From the NCBI RefSeq assembly GCF_003248505.1, contig NZ_QFOA01000053.1, forward strand, positions 1 to 22,910: DNA of 22,910 nt, given 5' to 3'. A program made the translations under genes and the position numbers. The notes under the pieces are model-generated. The model did no database searches and was not told where the DNA came from. It saw nothing but the letters and a program-made list of their open reading frames with translations. Of this stretch, positions 6,274 through 15,725 are shown piece after piece (positions within the stretch are counted from its first letter, which is position 1; every line of letters begins with the position of its first letter). The DNA is from Sphingobium sp. Its GTDB lineage: Bacteria > Pseudomonadota > Alphaproteobacteria > Sphingomonadales > Sphingomonadaceae.

Positions 6274-6302
6274 CCGATAACGGGATTCGGGCAATCCGTC
6301 AA
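6274..6302 (-). promoter_or_regulatory. Candidate promoter of rpmB
   Basis: On the minus strand TTGACG (6302-6297, five of six to consensus) is followed by 17 nt and TATCGG (6279-6274). It would give a leader of about 35-40 nt before the rpmB ATG. The -10 match is modest. Confidence 0.45.
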
Positions 6303-6376
6303 CCCGCAGCGGCGCAGCCGGGCAACCCTTTGGCGCACGCGGCGTTGTTCCCATCGTTAAAGCAAAGGAGGCGGAT

Positions 6377-6598
6377 ATGAAAGCCATCGGAGGCGTGTTG
6401 ATCATCGTGCTGCTGGTATTGGCCGGAGGCATCGCCACGGGCTTCATCGACCTGCAACGCACGCAGACGGGAAGCCTGCCGCAAGTGCAGGTCAAGGGCG
6501 GGCAACTGCCCAAATATGAAGCGAGCGTCGCAAAGGTCGAAGTCGGCACTCGCAACGAAACGGTCGAAGTGCCGACAGTGGACGTCAAGAAGCCCTGA
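6377..6598 (+). CDS. Small single-pass membrane protein, function unknown
   Basis: A 73-residue protein with one N-terminal hydrophobic helix, MKAIGGVLIIVLLVLAGGIA, followed by a polar tail that ends VEVPTVDVKKP. The tail has a Val/Lys alternation (QVQVKGGQLPKYEASVAKVEVG) suggesting short beta strands. There is no lipobox and no clear cleavage site, so it is probably membrane-anchored with the tail in the periplasm. AAGGAGG, a near-perfect SD, lies 5 nt before the ATG, making the gene convincing despite its size. It is 37 nt upstream of tadA and may be co-transcribed with it. I do not recognise a named family. Confidence 0.8.
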   Translation: MKAIGGVLIIVLLVLAGGIATGFIDLQRTQTGSLPQVQVKGGQLPKYEASVAKVEVGTRNETVEVPTVDVKKP

Positions 6599-6635
6599 TC
6601 TTCCCCTGACGGGCGCAGATGTTTAGGGCGGGGCG

Positions 6636-7094
6636 GTGACCTCGCCCTTTCCCTTGCCTGACCCCATGCGCCGCGCGCTCGACTTGGCGCGCCTTGCCCA
6701 GGCGGCTGGGGAAGTGCCGATCGGCGCGGTGGTAACACGAAATGGCGTTATCGTGGGGGAGGGGCAAAACCGCAATCGCCGCGATTGCGATCCCACCGCT
6801 CACGCCGAAATCGTAGCGATGCGCGCTGCGGCAGCGCATTTGTGCGATTTCAGGCTGACCGGATGCGACCTTTGGGTCACGCTGGAACCCTGCCCGATGT
6901 GCGCAGGCGCAATCTCTCACGCGCGGATCGCGCGGCTCTATTATGCCGTGTCCGATCCGAAGGGCGGCGCCATCGAACAGGGGCCGCGCCTCTTCACCCA
7001 GCCGCAATGCCTCCACCGGCCCGAAGTCTACGGTGGCCTCGCCGAAGCGGAGGCCTCAGCGCTGCTGCGCGACTTTTTTGCCGCCCGCCGCTGA
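6636..7094 (+). CDS. tadA: tRNA-specific adenosine deaminase
   Basis: A 152-residue zinc enzyme that converts A34 of tRNA-Arg(ACG) to inosine. The deaminase motifs are complete: HAE at residues 56-58 (zinc-binding His56, catalytic Glu58) and PCPMC at 85-89 with zinc ligands Cys86 and Cys89, followed by AGAISHARIARLYYAVSDPKGGA. GEVPIGAVV near residue 25 is also typical of TadA. The GTG at 6636 is taken as the start because AGGGCGGGG lies upstream; the ATG at residue 11 has no SD and would shorten the first helix. The last 39 nt overlap the convergent membrane-protein gene. Confidence 0.95.
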   Translation: MTSPFPLPDPMRRALDLARLAQAAGEVPIGAVVTRNGVIVGEGQNRNRRDCDPTAHAEIVAMRAAAAHLCDFRLTGCDLWVTLEPCPMCAGAISHARIARLYYAVSDPKGGAIEQGPRLFTQPQCLHRPEVYGGLAEAEASALLRDFFAARR

Positions 7095-8954
7095 ATAATC
7101 GATGCGGTAAAGCCGGTAGGGCAGGGTCATGCCCGTCCGCAGCGTCACCGGCTTCAGCCATCCCGGCACCGTTCCGCGCATCAGCCCGGCATAGAAGCCC
7201 TGCGGACTGCGCGACTGATAGATGGTGCCCTCCGGGAAGTTGGGGCACAGCAGCAGATAGGTCGCGTGGTGCTTCGCCGCGATGGCGCGAAAGCCGCTTG
7301 CCGGTCCGTCGAAGGCGTGATGGATGTCGAGGATCGTCGATCCGTTGCGATGATAAGGTCCGGCCAGCGCGCTATGGTGGGTCGTCGCAATGAGGCGCGG
7401 CCCCATGTCCACCATGGTAAAGATCGTCGCGGGCGGCAATTGATCCAGCACCTCCAGCGCCGGCAGCGTGCGGCAACGCGCATTCGCCTTGTTGATCGCA
7501 TCGGTGCGCGCCTTGGCGGATGGACGCCATGCCTTGGGCACCGTGCCCGTCACCCGTTGATAAAGCGTCAGCGCCTGCGGATAGAGGGGGTATACGAAGG
7601 CGACCGCCGCTAGCACCGCCGCGCCTGCGCCCGCGACGATCCGCGTGCGCCGCGTCCCGGTCATCAGCATCGCGACCAGCTTGTGCGCCGCCCATGCGGC
7701 AGGCGGGATCGCCATCAGCTGCGCTGCCGGACCTGCGCGCAACTGCCAGAACAGGAGCGCGGTCGAAAACAGCATCATCAGGCCGACTGTCGCCCAGGCC
7801 CAGAGCCGCTCGCCATCCCGGCGCGCGTCCCACAAGGCCCAGAGAAGGCCGATCACGCCTGCCACCGGCACGGCGAGCAGCGGCACGACCAGGCTTTGCG
7901 CCTGCGCCGTGATCGGCTTGGCCTCTCGGATATTGGCCAGCCACAATCGCTGGAGTTCGGGCGAAATCTGGTAGGGGGACAGGCATTGCGGCCAGTTCAG
8001 GTAAAGGAACGCCGCCACCGCGCCGCCCACGACCGCGCCTGCCGCCATTCGCACCGGCCAGGTGCGCAGCGGCAGCAGCGACAGGATCGTCATCCCCGCG
8101 CCCGCCGTGCCGAACACCGCGACCCAGATGGGGGAGATCGCGTCGCACACCATCGCGCGGTTCGCATAGCTCGCGAACAGGAGGTAAAGGACGGACGTGC
8201 CGCCCGCGAGGCTCAGCGCATAGGGCAGCATCCGCTTTTCCGCGCCGGGCCTGAAGACCCAGCGCAGCGCGATCAGCGCGCCTCCCGCCGCCAGATAGAC
8301 GATCATCTCCATCCCGATGGCGATGGACAGGGCGCTGGTCAGACCCGCGACGATACCGCCGCGCACTCGCTTCTCGTCGATCACCCCGGCCAGCATTGCC
8401 AGCGCCAGCGCCAGTTGCCAGCCATGATGGTCGATGCGCATGGGTGCATACATGCCAAGCGCCATCTGGGTCGCTAGCGGTGCGAGCGCCGCGAGGAACC
8501 AGCCGTTCGGCCCCGCCAGCCGCCGCCCGATAAAGCCCAGGCTCAGCATCAGCGGGAACAGCGGGATCAGCGGCGCGATGCCGCAGGCCAGCCGATCCGC
8601 CAGCCCTTGCCCCACGAACGCGCGAAAGAACAGCATCAGGCCCGCGATCGGCAGGTCGACCAGCCGCGACCAGTGGATATTCGCGCCGCCCGGTGGATCG
8701 AGCCTGTATTGCCGCAGATCGAACCAGCCCTGTCCCGCCAGCCAGTCCTTGACCTGGACATAGCGGATATTGTCGTCGGTATCGCCCAGCACCAGCCAGT
8801 GGATCGCCTGCCAGCGGTCGACCAGATTGGCCGCCACGATCGCGATCCACAACAGGAAGGTCAGCCAGACCCAGTGTCGCGCGGTATAGGCGCCGGTCGT
8901 CCGCAGCCAGTGGGGAAGGCGCGCGCGCAGGGTTTGGCGGCTATGCAAGGTCAT
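7056..8954 (-). CDS. Large polytopic membrane protein, probable GT-C type glycosyltransferase
   Basis: A 632-residue inner-membrane protein with roughly a dozen hydrophobic segments and a soluble C-terminal domain of about 150 residues. Near the N-terminus, after the first TM, LVLGDTDDNIRYVQVKDWL (about residues 54-72) carries an acidic D-x-D-D cluster in the first external loop, then GWFDLRQYRLDPPGGANIHW. In the middle MRIDHHGWQL recalls the DHH segment of STT3/AglB-type oligosaccharyltransferases. These features suggest a GT-C fold enzyme using a polyprenyl-linked sugar donor; acceptor and donor are unknown, and the assignment rests on pattern only. The gene ends inside the tadA 3' end (39-nt tail-to-tail overlap) and starts 46 nt from a divergent GtrA-family gene, a common partner of such enzymes. 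No good SD precedes ATG 8954. Confidence 0.7.
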   Translation of the reverse strand: MTLHSRQTLRARLPHWLRTTGAYTARHWVWLTFLLWIAIVAANLVDRWQAIHWLVLGDTDDNIRYVQVKDWLAGQGWFDLRQYRLDPPGGANIHWSRLVDLPIAGLMLFFRAFVGQGLADRLACGIAPLIPLFPLMLSLGFIGRRLAGPNGWFLAALAPLATQMALGMYAPMRIDHHGWQLALALAMLAGVIDEKRVRGGIVAGLTSALSIAIGMEMIVYLAAGGALIALRWVFRPGAEKRMLPYALSLAGGTSVLYLLFASYANRAMVCDAISPIWVAVFGTAGAGMTILSLLPLRTWPVRMAAGAVVGGAVAAFLYLNWPQCLSPYQISPELQRLWLANIREAKPITAQAQSLVVPLLAVPVAGVIGLLWALWDARRDGERLWAWATVGLMMLFSTALLFWQLRAGPAAQLMAIPPAAWAAHKLVAMLMTGTRRTRIVAGAGAAVLAAVAFVYPLYPQALTLYQRVTGTVPKAWRPSAKARTDAINKANARCRTLPALEVLDQLPPATIFTMVDMGPRLIATTHHSALAGPYHRNGSTILDIHHAFDGPASGFRAIAAKHHATYLLLCPNFPEGTIYQSRSPQGFYAGLMRGTVPGWLKPVTLRTGMTLPYRLYRIDYSAAGGKKVAQQR

Positions 8955-9000
8955 GGCGGTGGATTAGACGCTGCGGCACAAAGCGCAACGGGGCCGTTTC

Positions 9001-9417
9001 ATGAATTTGCTGTCACGATTGTCACCGCAGCGGCAGGCGCTGGTCTGGCAGATCGTCCGCTATGGCATCACCGGCCTGTTCGTCACCGCCTGCCAGGCGG
9101 CGATCTACTGGACGCTGGCCGCGCCGGTCGGCCTGCATCCGCAACTTGCTAACACCGCAGGCTTCTGCGCGGCGGTGCTGATCGGCTATGTCAGCCACAA
9201 CGCCTTCACCTTTCGCGGGCAGGACAAGCAGGGCAGCCATGCCGCGCGGACGGTTCGCTTCGCTGCGGTGTCGCTGGTCAGCTATGCGCTCAATGCGCTC
9301 TGGGTCTATCTTTGCGTCACTTACAAGGAATGGCCGGAATGGTCGCCCATCCCGGCCATGCTGTTCGTGACCCCGGCGGTCGTCTTCGTGCTCAACCGCC
9401 GGTGGGTGTTCCGCTGA
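9001..9417 (+). CDS. GtrA family membrane protein
   Basis: A 138-residue protein with four predicted TM helices: RYGITGLFVTACQAAIYWTL, the NTAGFCAAVLIGYVSHNAFTF segment, FAAVSLVSYALNALWVYL and a final helix ending VVFVLNRRWVFR. The N-x-x-WVF end and SHNAFTF are hallmarks of the GtrA/DPMS1 family, whose members are thought to assist flipping or transfer of polyprenyl-phosphate sugars for O-antigen, teichoic acid or arabinogalactan modification. Divergence from the GT-C-like gene supports a shared role in envelope glycosylation, by inference. ATG 9001 has ACGGGG about 9 nt upstream. It ends 4 nt before the convergent response regulator. Confidence 0.88.
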   Translation: MNLLSRLSPQRQALVWQIVRYGITGLFVTACQAAIYWTLAAPVGLHPQLANTAGFCAAVLIGYVSHNAFTFRGQDKQGSHAARTVRFAAVSLVSYALNALWVYLCVTYKEWPEWSPIPAMLFVTPAVVFVLNRRWVFR

Positions 9418-9421
9418 CGCC

Positions 9422-10222
9422 TTAATGCACGAAGCGCGCGACCACGTCGCGATAGGACCGGCTGACCTTCACCTGCGCACCGCTTTCGAGGACGAGGAAG
9501 CATTCGCCGTTGGTATGCGGCTTCACCTGCCGCACCTGGCTCAGGTTCACGATGGTCGATCGGTGCACGCGCTGGAAATTGCGCGGGTCCAGCCGCTTTT
9601 CGAGGTCCTTCATCGTCTCGCGCAGGATCAGCGAATTGTCGGCGGTATAGATGCACATATAGTCGCCCGCCGCGTCGATTCGCTCGATCGAATCGACATC
9701 GACGCGGAAAATCTGCCCGCGATCCTTGATGTTGATGAGCTTTTCGAACCGGTTGGAGGCAGGCGCCTCGTCGTCGGAGGCGAAGTCGCTCATCGCCTGC
9801 GGCGCGACTTCGGCCAGCACCTCGCGCAGTTTTTCGACCTCCTGCACCTGCCGCTTTTCCGACAGGCGCTGGCGCACCCGGTCGAGCGCGTCGGCAAGGC
9901 GGCCTTCCTCCACCGGCTTCATCAGATAATCGACCGCTTGCGCTTCGAACGCGCGAATGGCGTAGTCGCTGTAGGCGGTGACGAAGATGAAGAGCGGCGG
10001 CTCCACTTCCATCATGCCCTGGACGACGGAAAAGCCGTCGAAACCGGGCATCTGGATATCGAGGAACACAAGGTCGGGTTTGTGCGTCTTGATCGCGCGG
10101 ATGGCTTCGCGGCCATTGGTGCAGGTTTCGACGATTTCGACATCCTCATGCGCTTGCAGACGCAGCGCAAGGCCTTGGACAGCCAGGCTTTCGTCGTCGA
10201 CGAGGATTGTTCTGATGGTCAT
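9422..10222 (-). CDS. LytTR-family response regulator
   Basis: A 266-residue cytosolic regulator. Residues 1-125 are a receiver domain: acidic pair DD at 9-10, phosphoacceptor Asp55 in LVFLDIQMPG, conserved T in FVTAYSDYAI and Lys in YLMKPVEEGR. A linker follows with coiled-coil character (RQRLSEKRQVQEVEKLREVL). Residues about 163-266 are a LytTR DNA-binding domain (IKDRGQIFRVDVDSIERIDA, then NFQRVHRSTIVNLSQVRQVK and VKVSRSYRD). LytTR proteins bind paired direct repeats upstream of targets. It overlaps the upstream kinase gene by ATGA, so the pair is translationally coupled and surely cognate. No LytTR target was identified in this window. Confidence 0.95.
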   Translation of the reverse strand: MTIRTILVDDESLAVQGLALRLQAHEDVEIVETCTNGREAIRAIKTHKPDLVFLDIQMPGFDGFSVVQGMMEVEPPLFIFVTAYSDYAIRAFEAQAVDYLMKPVEEGRLADALDRVRQRLSEKRQVQEVEKLREVLAEVAPQAMSDFASDDEAPASNRFEKLINIKDRGQIFRVDVDSIERIDAAGDYMCIYTADNSLILRETMKDLEKRLDPRNFQRVHRSTIVNLSQVRQVKPHTNGECFLVLESGAQVKVSRSYRDVVARFVH

Positions 10223-11325
10223 GCGGCCACTTTCGATGTTTCATCCATGTTCAGCGGAAGTTCGATGATGACCGAAAATCCGCCCGGAGTGGAACGCGTT
10301 TCGAAGCTTTGCCGTTCCCCGAACGCCTGAATCAGCCGGTCGCGGATGTTCGGCAAACCAACGCCTGTTCCCTCGCTCATGGGGATGTGCGGCTTCATTC
10401 CGCTTTCGTTCAATCCCGGCCCCGTGTCCGATACGACGATCCGGACGTTTTCACCGGCAGGCTGCGCGCTGACGGTGATGTCCGCGCCTTCCTCCTTGGG
10501 GGTGACGGCATATTTGATCGCATTCTCGACCAGGGGCTGGAGCAGGAGGGAGGGCAAGCGGGCTTTCGACACCGCAGGATCGACCACGAAGATCGGGCGC
10601 AACCGATCCTCGAACCGCATCTTTTCGATCTCCAGATAGAGTTTGAGCGTCTCGATCTCCTGCTCGATCGTCACCTGCGCGGTGGGCTCGTTGATGAGCG
10701 TGTAGCGCAGGAAGGAGGACAGGCGCGACAGCATTGCGTTCGCGCGGTCGGTCTGCTTCAGCAGCACGAGAGTCGATATGGAATTCAGCGTGTTGAACAG
10801 GAAATGCGGATTGAGCTGGTATCGCAGCATGGCGAGCTGCGCGTTCGCCGCCTGGGTTTCCAGCCGCAGCAGCTGGTCGGCCTGCTCCTCCACCGTCAGG
10901 TAGAAATTGATCGCATAATAGAGCGCGGACCACGCCCCGATCAGCGTCACCGACAGGTAGAAGGCGCCCAGGAACAGCTGCAATCCTGCCGTCTCGCTCG
11001 CCCGGTTCTGTGTGGAAAAGACCCATGCGTCGATGAACGCGACGAGGCCCGCGGCCAGCAGTACCGTCACGATGGACACGCCCCAGGTGACGAAGGGCCG
11101 TTGCCGTTGCAGGAAGCGAAAGACGACCGCGATCAGCAGCGTCACCGAATAGCCGGTGATGGTGGAAATGAGGACCGGGATCAGGCTGGAGAGCGGCTGC
11201 CCGTTGGCGACGGTCGACGACCCGCGCAACAGGAAGGCACCGGCCCACCCGAGCGACTGAAGGTTCCAGAAAGCGCGGTTCTTGTCCGCGAAGAAGGGTT
11301 GGGGCTGGATGCGGGGCGCGGACAT
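10219..11325 (-). CDS. LytS/YehU-type sensor histidine kinase
   Basis: A 368-residue membrane kinase. Four to five hydrophobic stretches occupy residues 22-142 (for example SLIPVLISTITGYSVTLLIA and WGVSIVTVLLAAGLVAFIDA) with no large extracellular domain, so the stimulus is probably sensed in or at the membrane. A coiled linker leads to the His_kinase domain (PF06580): phospho-acceptor His174 in RYQLNPHFLFNTLNSIS, N-box LLLQPLVENAIKYA, then DTGPGLNESG and GTGVGLPNIRDRL for ATP binding. It phosphorylates the LytTR regulator encoded next. SD GAGGG lies 4 nt before the ATG. HxlR-type regulator gene ends 45 nt upstream on the same strand, so all three may be one operon. Confidence 0.94.
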   Translation of the reverse strand: MSAPRIQPQPFFADKNRAFWNLQSLGWAGAFLLRGSSTVANGQPLSSLIPVLISTITGYSVTLLIAVVFRFLQRQRPFVTWGVSIVTVLLAAGLVAFIDAWVFSTQNRASETAGLQLFLGAFYLSVTLIGAWSALYYAINFYLTVEEQADQLLRLETQAANAQLAMLRYQLNPHFLFNTLNSISTLVLLKQTDRANAMLSRLSSFLRYTLINEPTAQVTIEQEIETLKLYLEIEKMRFEDRLRPIFVVDPAVSKARLPSLLLQPLVENAIKYAVTPKEEGADITVSAQPAGENVRIVVSDTGPGLNESGMKPHIPMSEGTGVGLPNIRDRLIQAFGERQSFETRSTPGGFSVIIELPLNMDETSKVAA

Positions 11326-11370
11326 GATGCCCTCGACCCTAGAGGCTTTCGGCGCGCACGTGAAGCGGGG

Positions 11371-11862
11371 TCAGGCGGCGGCGGGCTGCCGCTCGGTTTC
11401 CGATGTCATCGGCGTCATTTCGTCGGGGCATACCCAGCAAAGGTCCGACAGTTCCAGCATCCGCCCGTCATGCGCCTGGATGGCGACTCCGCGGATCGGC
11501 TGCCGGTCGCGGATGTCGGCCAGCACCTGGCACGATTGCGGACCGCATCCCCATTTTTCGCCCCACTGGCGCAAGGCGATCATGGCAGGGGCGAGGTCCT
11601 GTCCCTTGTCGGTCAGCCGATATTCGACCTTCCGCCGGTCGCACAGCATCGGCTGGCGCACCATGATCCCGTTTTCGACGAGGCGCGACAGCCGGTTGGC
11701 CAGGATGTTGCGGGCGATGCCCAGCGTCGACTGAAACTCTTCGAAATGGCGCAGCCCCGACAGCGCGCCGCGAAGAATCAGGAACGACCAGCGTTCGCCC
11801 ATAGCCTCCAGCGCGGCGGGAAGCGCGCATTGTTCGAGATCCTGGGCAAGGTTATGTTTCAT
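11371..11862 (-). CDS. HxlR-family winged-helix regulator with Cys-rich C-terminal extension
   Basis: A 163-residue transcription factor. The HxlR core (residues about 10-105) includes CALPAALEAMGERWSFLILR, a Cys at position 12 as in redox-sensing HxlR proteins, the recognition region NILANRLSRLVENGIM and the wing DRRKVEYRLTDKG. After the core there is an unusual tail with CGPQSC (Cys106, Cys111) and LCWVC (Cys142, Cys145). Four spaced cysteines could bind zinc or an iron-sulfur centre, or form switchable disulfides; this is inference. ATG 11862 is chosen because it directly precedes the HxlR core (MKHNLAQDLEQ); the open frame continues upstream but toward the rsh start. It is divergent from rsh (112 nt) and upstream of the LytS/LytTR pair. 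Confidence 0.87.
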   Translation of the reverse strand: MKHNLAQDLEQCALPAALEAMGERWSFLILRGALSGLRHFEEFQSTLGIARNILANRLSRLVENGIMVRQPMLCDRRKVEYRLTDKGQDLAPAMIALRQWGEKWGCGPQSCQVLADIRDRQPIRGVAIQAHDGRMLELSDLCWVCPDEMTPMTSETERQPAAA

Positions 11863-11974
11863 AAGCCGACATGCATAGCGCAAAGCGACGGTCGATGCAA
11901 AAGAGCCGTCTGATTGACAGTAAGTGGGATTTTTTTGTTGCGCCGCAAGCCCGTTCTCACACAATCGGGCAACG

Positions 11975-14080
<2,106 letters not shown>

Positions 14081-14090
14081 GAAGAAGGGG

Positions 14091-14128
14091 GGCGGGGGGA
14101 AGGCCGGGGAGAAGACCTCCCTCCCGCC
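14091..14128. terminator. Strong GC hairpin between rsh and the small secreted protein gene
   Basis: GGCGGGGGGAAGG (14091-14103) pairs with CCTCCCTCCCGCC (14116-14128) over 13 positions with one G-U and one A-C mismatch. It lies between two convergent stops. There is no T-run on either side, so it may be a transcript-end stem or need Rho. Confidence 0.35.
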
Positions 14129-14137
14129 GCCTGCGCC

Positions 14138-14350
14138 TTATTTCTTCGCTGCGCGGTGGTGATGGCGCGCCGCCTTTGCCGCATGATGCGCCTTTGCGTG
14201 CATTGCCTTGGGGGCCTGCGACGGGTTGATGCACTCGTCGGTCACGCTCTTGGAACAGAGCGGCGGGTTGGCGTCGGCTGCGCTCGCCGTCTGGGCCAGG
14301 CCAGCGGTTCCCAGAAGCAGGGCGGTCGACAGGATCAGCGTCTTCATCAT
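14138..14350 (-). CDS. Small secreted His/Lys/Ala-rich protein
   Basis: A 70-residue protein beginning MMKTLILSTALLLGTAGLAQ with a signal peptide likely cleaved after TASA, giving a mature chain of about 46 residues. That chain has one Cys pair (PLCSKSVTDECINPSQ), probably a disulfide, followed by a basic tail in which His, Ala and Lys dominate (HAKAHHAAKAARHHHRAAKK). The His-rich tail could bind Ni, Cu or Zn, or contact anionic surfaces; this is inference. AAAGGA lies 8 nt before the first ATG (14350); the second ATG (14347) is an equal alternative. It is convergent with rsh. I do not recognise a named family. Confidence 0.75.
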   Translation of the reverse strand: MMKTLILSTALLLGTAGLAQTASAADANPPLCSKSVTDECINPSQAPKAMHAKAHHAAKAARHHHRAAKK

Positions 14351-14556
14351 GATCTTCGTCCTTTGCCAGAGCGAGGCGAAGTCCGTGCCTCGCAGGCCGA
14401 AATATGCGCGCCCGTCCGGCCTGAGTCAGCTTAAAGATCGGTAATGGCGCGGCCATGCCGGCGCGCATGCCTGCCGCCGCGCCTGTGCCAGAACGGGGCA
14501 GCCGTTAACCCTGTTGTAGTGTTGGAGCGGGGGCGGCGCAGGCCTATCGTGCGGCC

Positions 14557-15495
14557 ATGCGCATCCTGTCCACCTGCCTCCTCGTGTCGGTCGCCGTCAT
14601 CTCCTCGGCGACGGCGCAAGCGGGGCGTGCGCCCTTCACCGTCGAGGAAACGGGCGTGAGCTACGGCACCCTCGGCGATGCGCTCGCGGCCATCGGCGAC
14701 GGGCGTGGCACCGTTCTCGTCGCGCCCGGCACCTATCGCCAGTGCGCGGTGCAGCAGGGGGGCGATGTCACCGTCCGCGCCGCGACACCGGGCACCGCGA
14801 TCTTCGACGGGGTGCCGTGCGAGGGGAAGGGCGCGCTCGTCCTGCGGGGCAAGTCGAGTCGCATCGACGGCATCGTCTTCCAGAACATCCGCGTGCCCGA
14901 CGGCAACGGCGCGGGCATCCGCCTCGAAAGCGGCAACCTCACCGTCTCCAACAGCCTGTTCCGCAACAGCGAGGAAGGCATCCTCACCGGCGACTATGAC
15001 GGCGGGCAAGTGACCATCGACAAGTCGACCTTCCGCAAGCTGGGTCGCTGCGACCGCGATCTCGACTGCGCGCACGGCGTCTATATCGGTCGCCTCGCCA
15101 GCCTCGCCGTCACCAACAGTCGCTTCGACCAGGGCGATGGCGGCCATTATCTCAAGACCCGCACGGCGCGCGTCACCATCACCGGCAACAGCTTCGACGA
15201 CAGCGCCGGGCACCTCACCAACTATATGATCGATCTGTCCAACGGCGCGAGCGGCGTCATTTCGGGCAACGAGATGGTGCAGGGCAAGGACAAGGACAAC
15301 TGGTCCGCCTTCATCACCGTCGCGCCCGAAGGCCGCGAGCATTCGAGCGCGGGGCTCGTCATCGAAGGCAACCGGGCGGGCTTCGTGCCGGGGCTGGAGC
15401 GCGGTTCGACATTCGTTGCGAACTTCACCGACGATCCCGTCCGCATCGGCGCGAATCGCCTCGCGCCCTCGATGAAGATTACGGATCGCCGCTGA
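14557..15495 (+). CDS. Secreted right-handed parallel beta-helix protein
   Basis: A 312-residue exported protein. The signal peptide MRILSTCLLVSVAVISSATA ends at AQA before GRAPFTVEE. The rest is a succession of beta-helix coils: LGDALAAIGDGRGTVLVAPG, then TVRAATPGTAIF, GIVFQNIRVPDGNGAGIRL, LTVSNSLFRNSEEGILTG, VTIDKSTFRKLG, LAVTNSRFDQGDGGHYLKT, VTITGNSFDDSAGH and VIEGNRAGF, the pattern of pectate-lyase-like or PbH1 repeats. Single cysteines in YRQCAVQQ, VPCEGK, GRCDRD and LDCAHG could form disulfides on the helix face. Polysaccharide binding or lysis in the periplasm or outside is plausible, but no lyase active site is evident. It runs directly upstream of the 64-residue gene (31 nt). Confidence 0.82.
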   Translation: MRILSTCLLVSVAVISSATAQAGRAPFTVEETGVSYGTLGDALAAIGDGRGTVLVAPGTYRQCAVQQGGDVTVRAATPGTAIFDGVPCEGKGALVLRGKSSRIDGIVFQNIRVPDGNGAGIRLESGNLTVSNSLFRNSEEGILTGDYDGGQVTIDKSTFRKLGRCDRDLDCAHGVYIGRLASLAVTNSRFDQGDGGHYLKTRTARVTITGNSFDDSAGHLTNYMIDLSNGASGVISGNEMVQGKDKDNWSAFITVAPEGREHSSAGLVIEGNRAGFVPGLERGSTFVANFTDDPVRIGANRLAPSMKITDRR

Positions 15496-15526
15496 CTTGC
15501 GCCCGCGTGTGCGCTAGCGCTGCGGT

Positions 15527-15721
15527 ATGAGAACTACCTACGACGGCGCGACAGTGCGCCTCTATCATTTGGGCGACGACGGCGGCGCGACCACGATCCT
15601 CTACGGGCCGCTGGGCGAAGCGCTGCGCATCGCGGCGCAGCAACCGCAAGAGGTGCAGGACGGCCTCTTCCTAGCCACCGACAACGACGTGGTCGCCTAT
15701 CTCGACTTTCTGGAGGGGTGA
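15527..15721 (+). CDS. Small cytosolic protein, function unknown
   Basis: A 64-residue acidic protein with no signal peptide or TM: MRTTYDGATVRLYHLGDDGG, then ATTILYGPLGEALRIAAQQP and VVAYLDFLEG. The pattern suggests a few beta strands and one helix (EALRIAAQQPQEVQDGLFLA). There is no clear SD before the ATG, so translation may be coupled or leaderless. It ends 4 nt before the convergent regulator gene, and its composition fits coding DNA on this strand; the antisense frame belongs to no recognisable protein. I do not recognise a family. Confidence 0.65.
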   Translation: MRTTYDGATVRLYHLGDDGGATTILYGPLGEALRIAAQQPQEVQDGLFLATDNDVVAYLDFLEG

Positions 15722-15725
15722 GGGG

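Noticed and set aside
10309..11913. Open frame of 534 codons on the plus strand opposite the LytS kinase and HxlR genes
   Set aside because: It spans two recognisable minus-strand genes and shows no domain of its own.
11914..11940. Perfect TTGACA as -35 box of rsh
   Set aside because: No -10-like hexamer occurs 16-18 nt downstream; the poly-T tract there does not fit, so the promoter cannot be supported.
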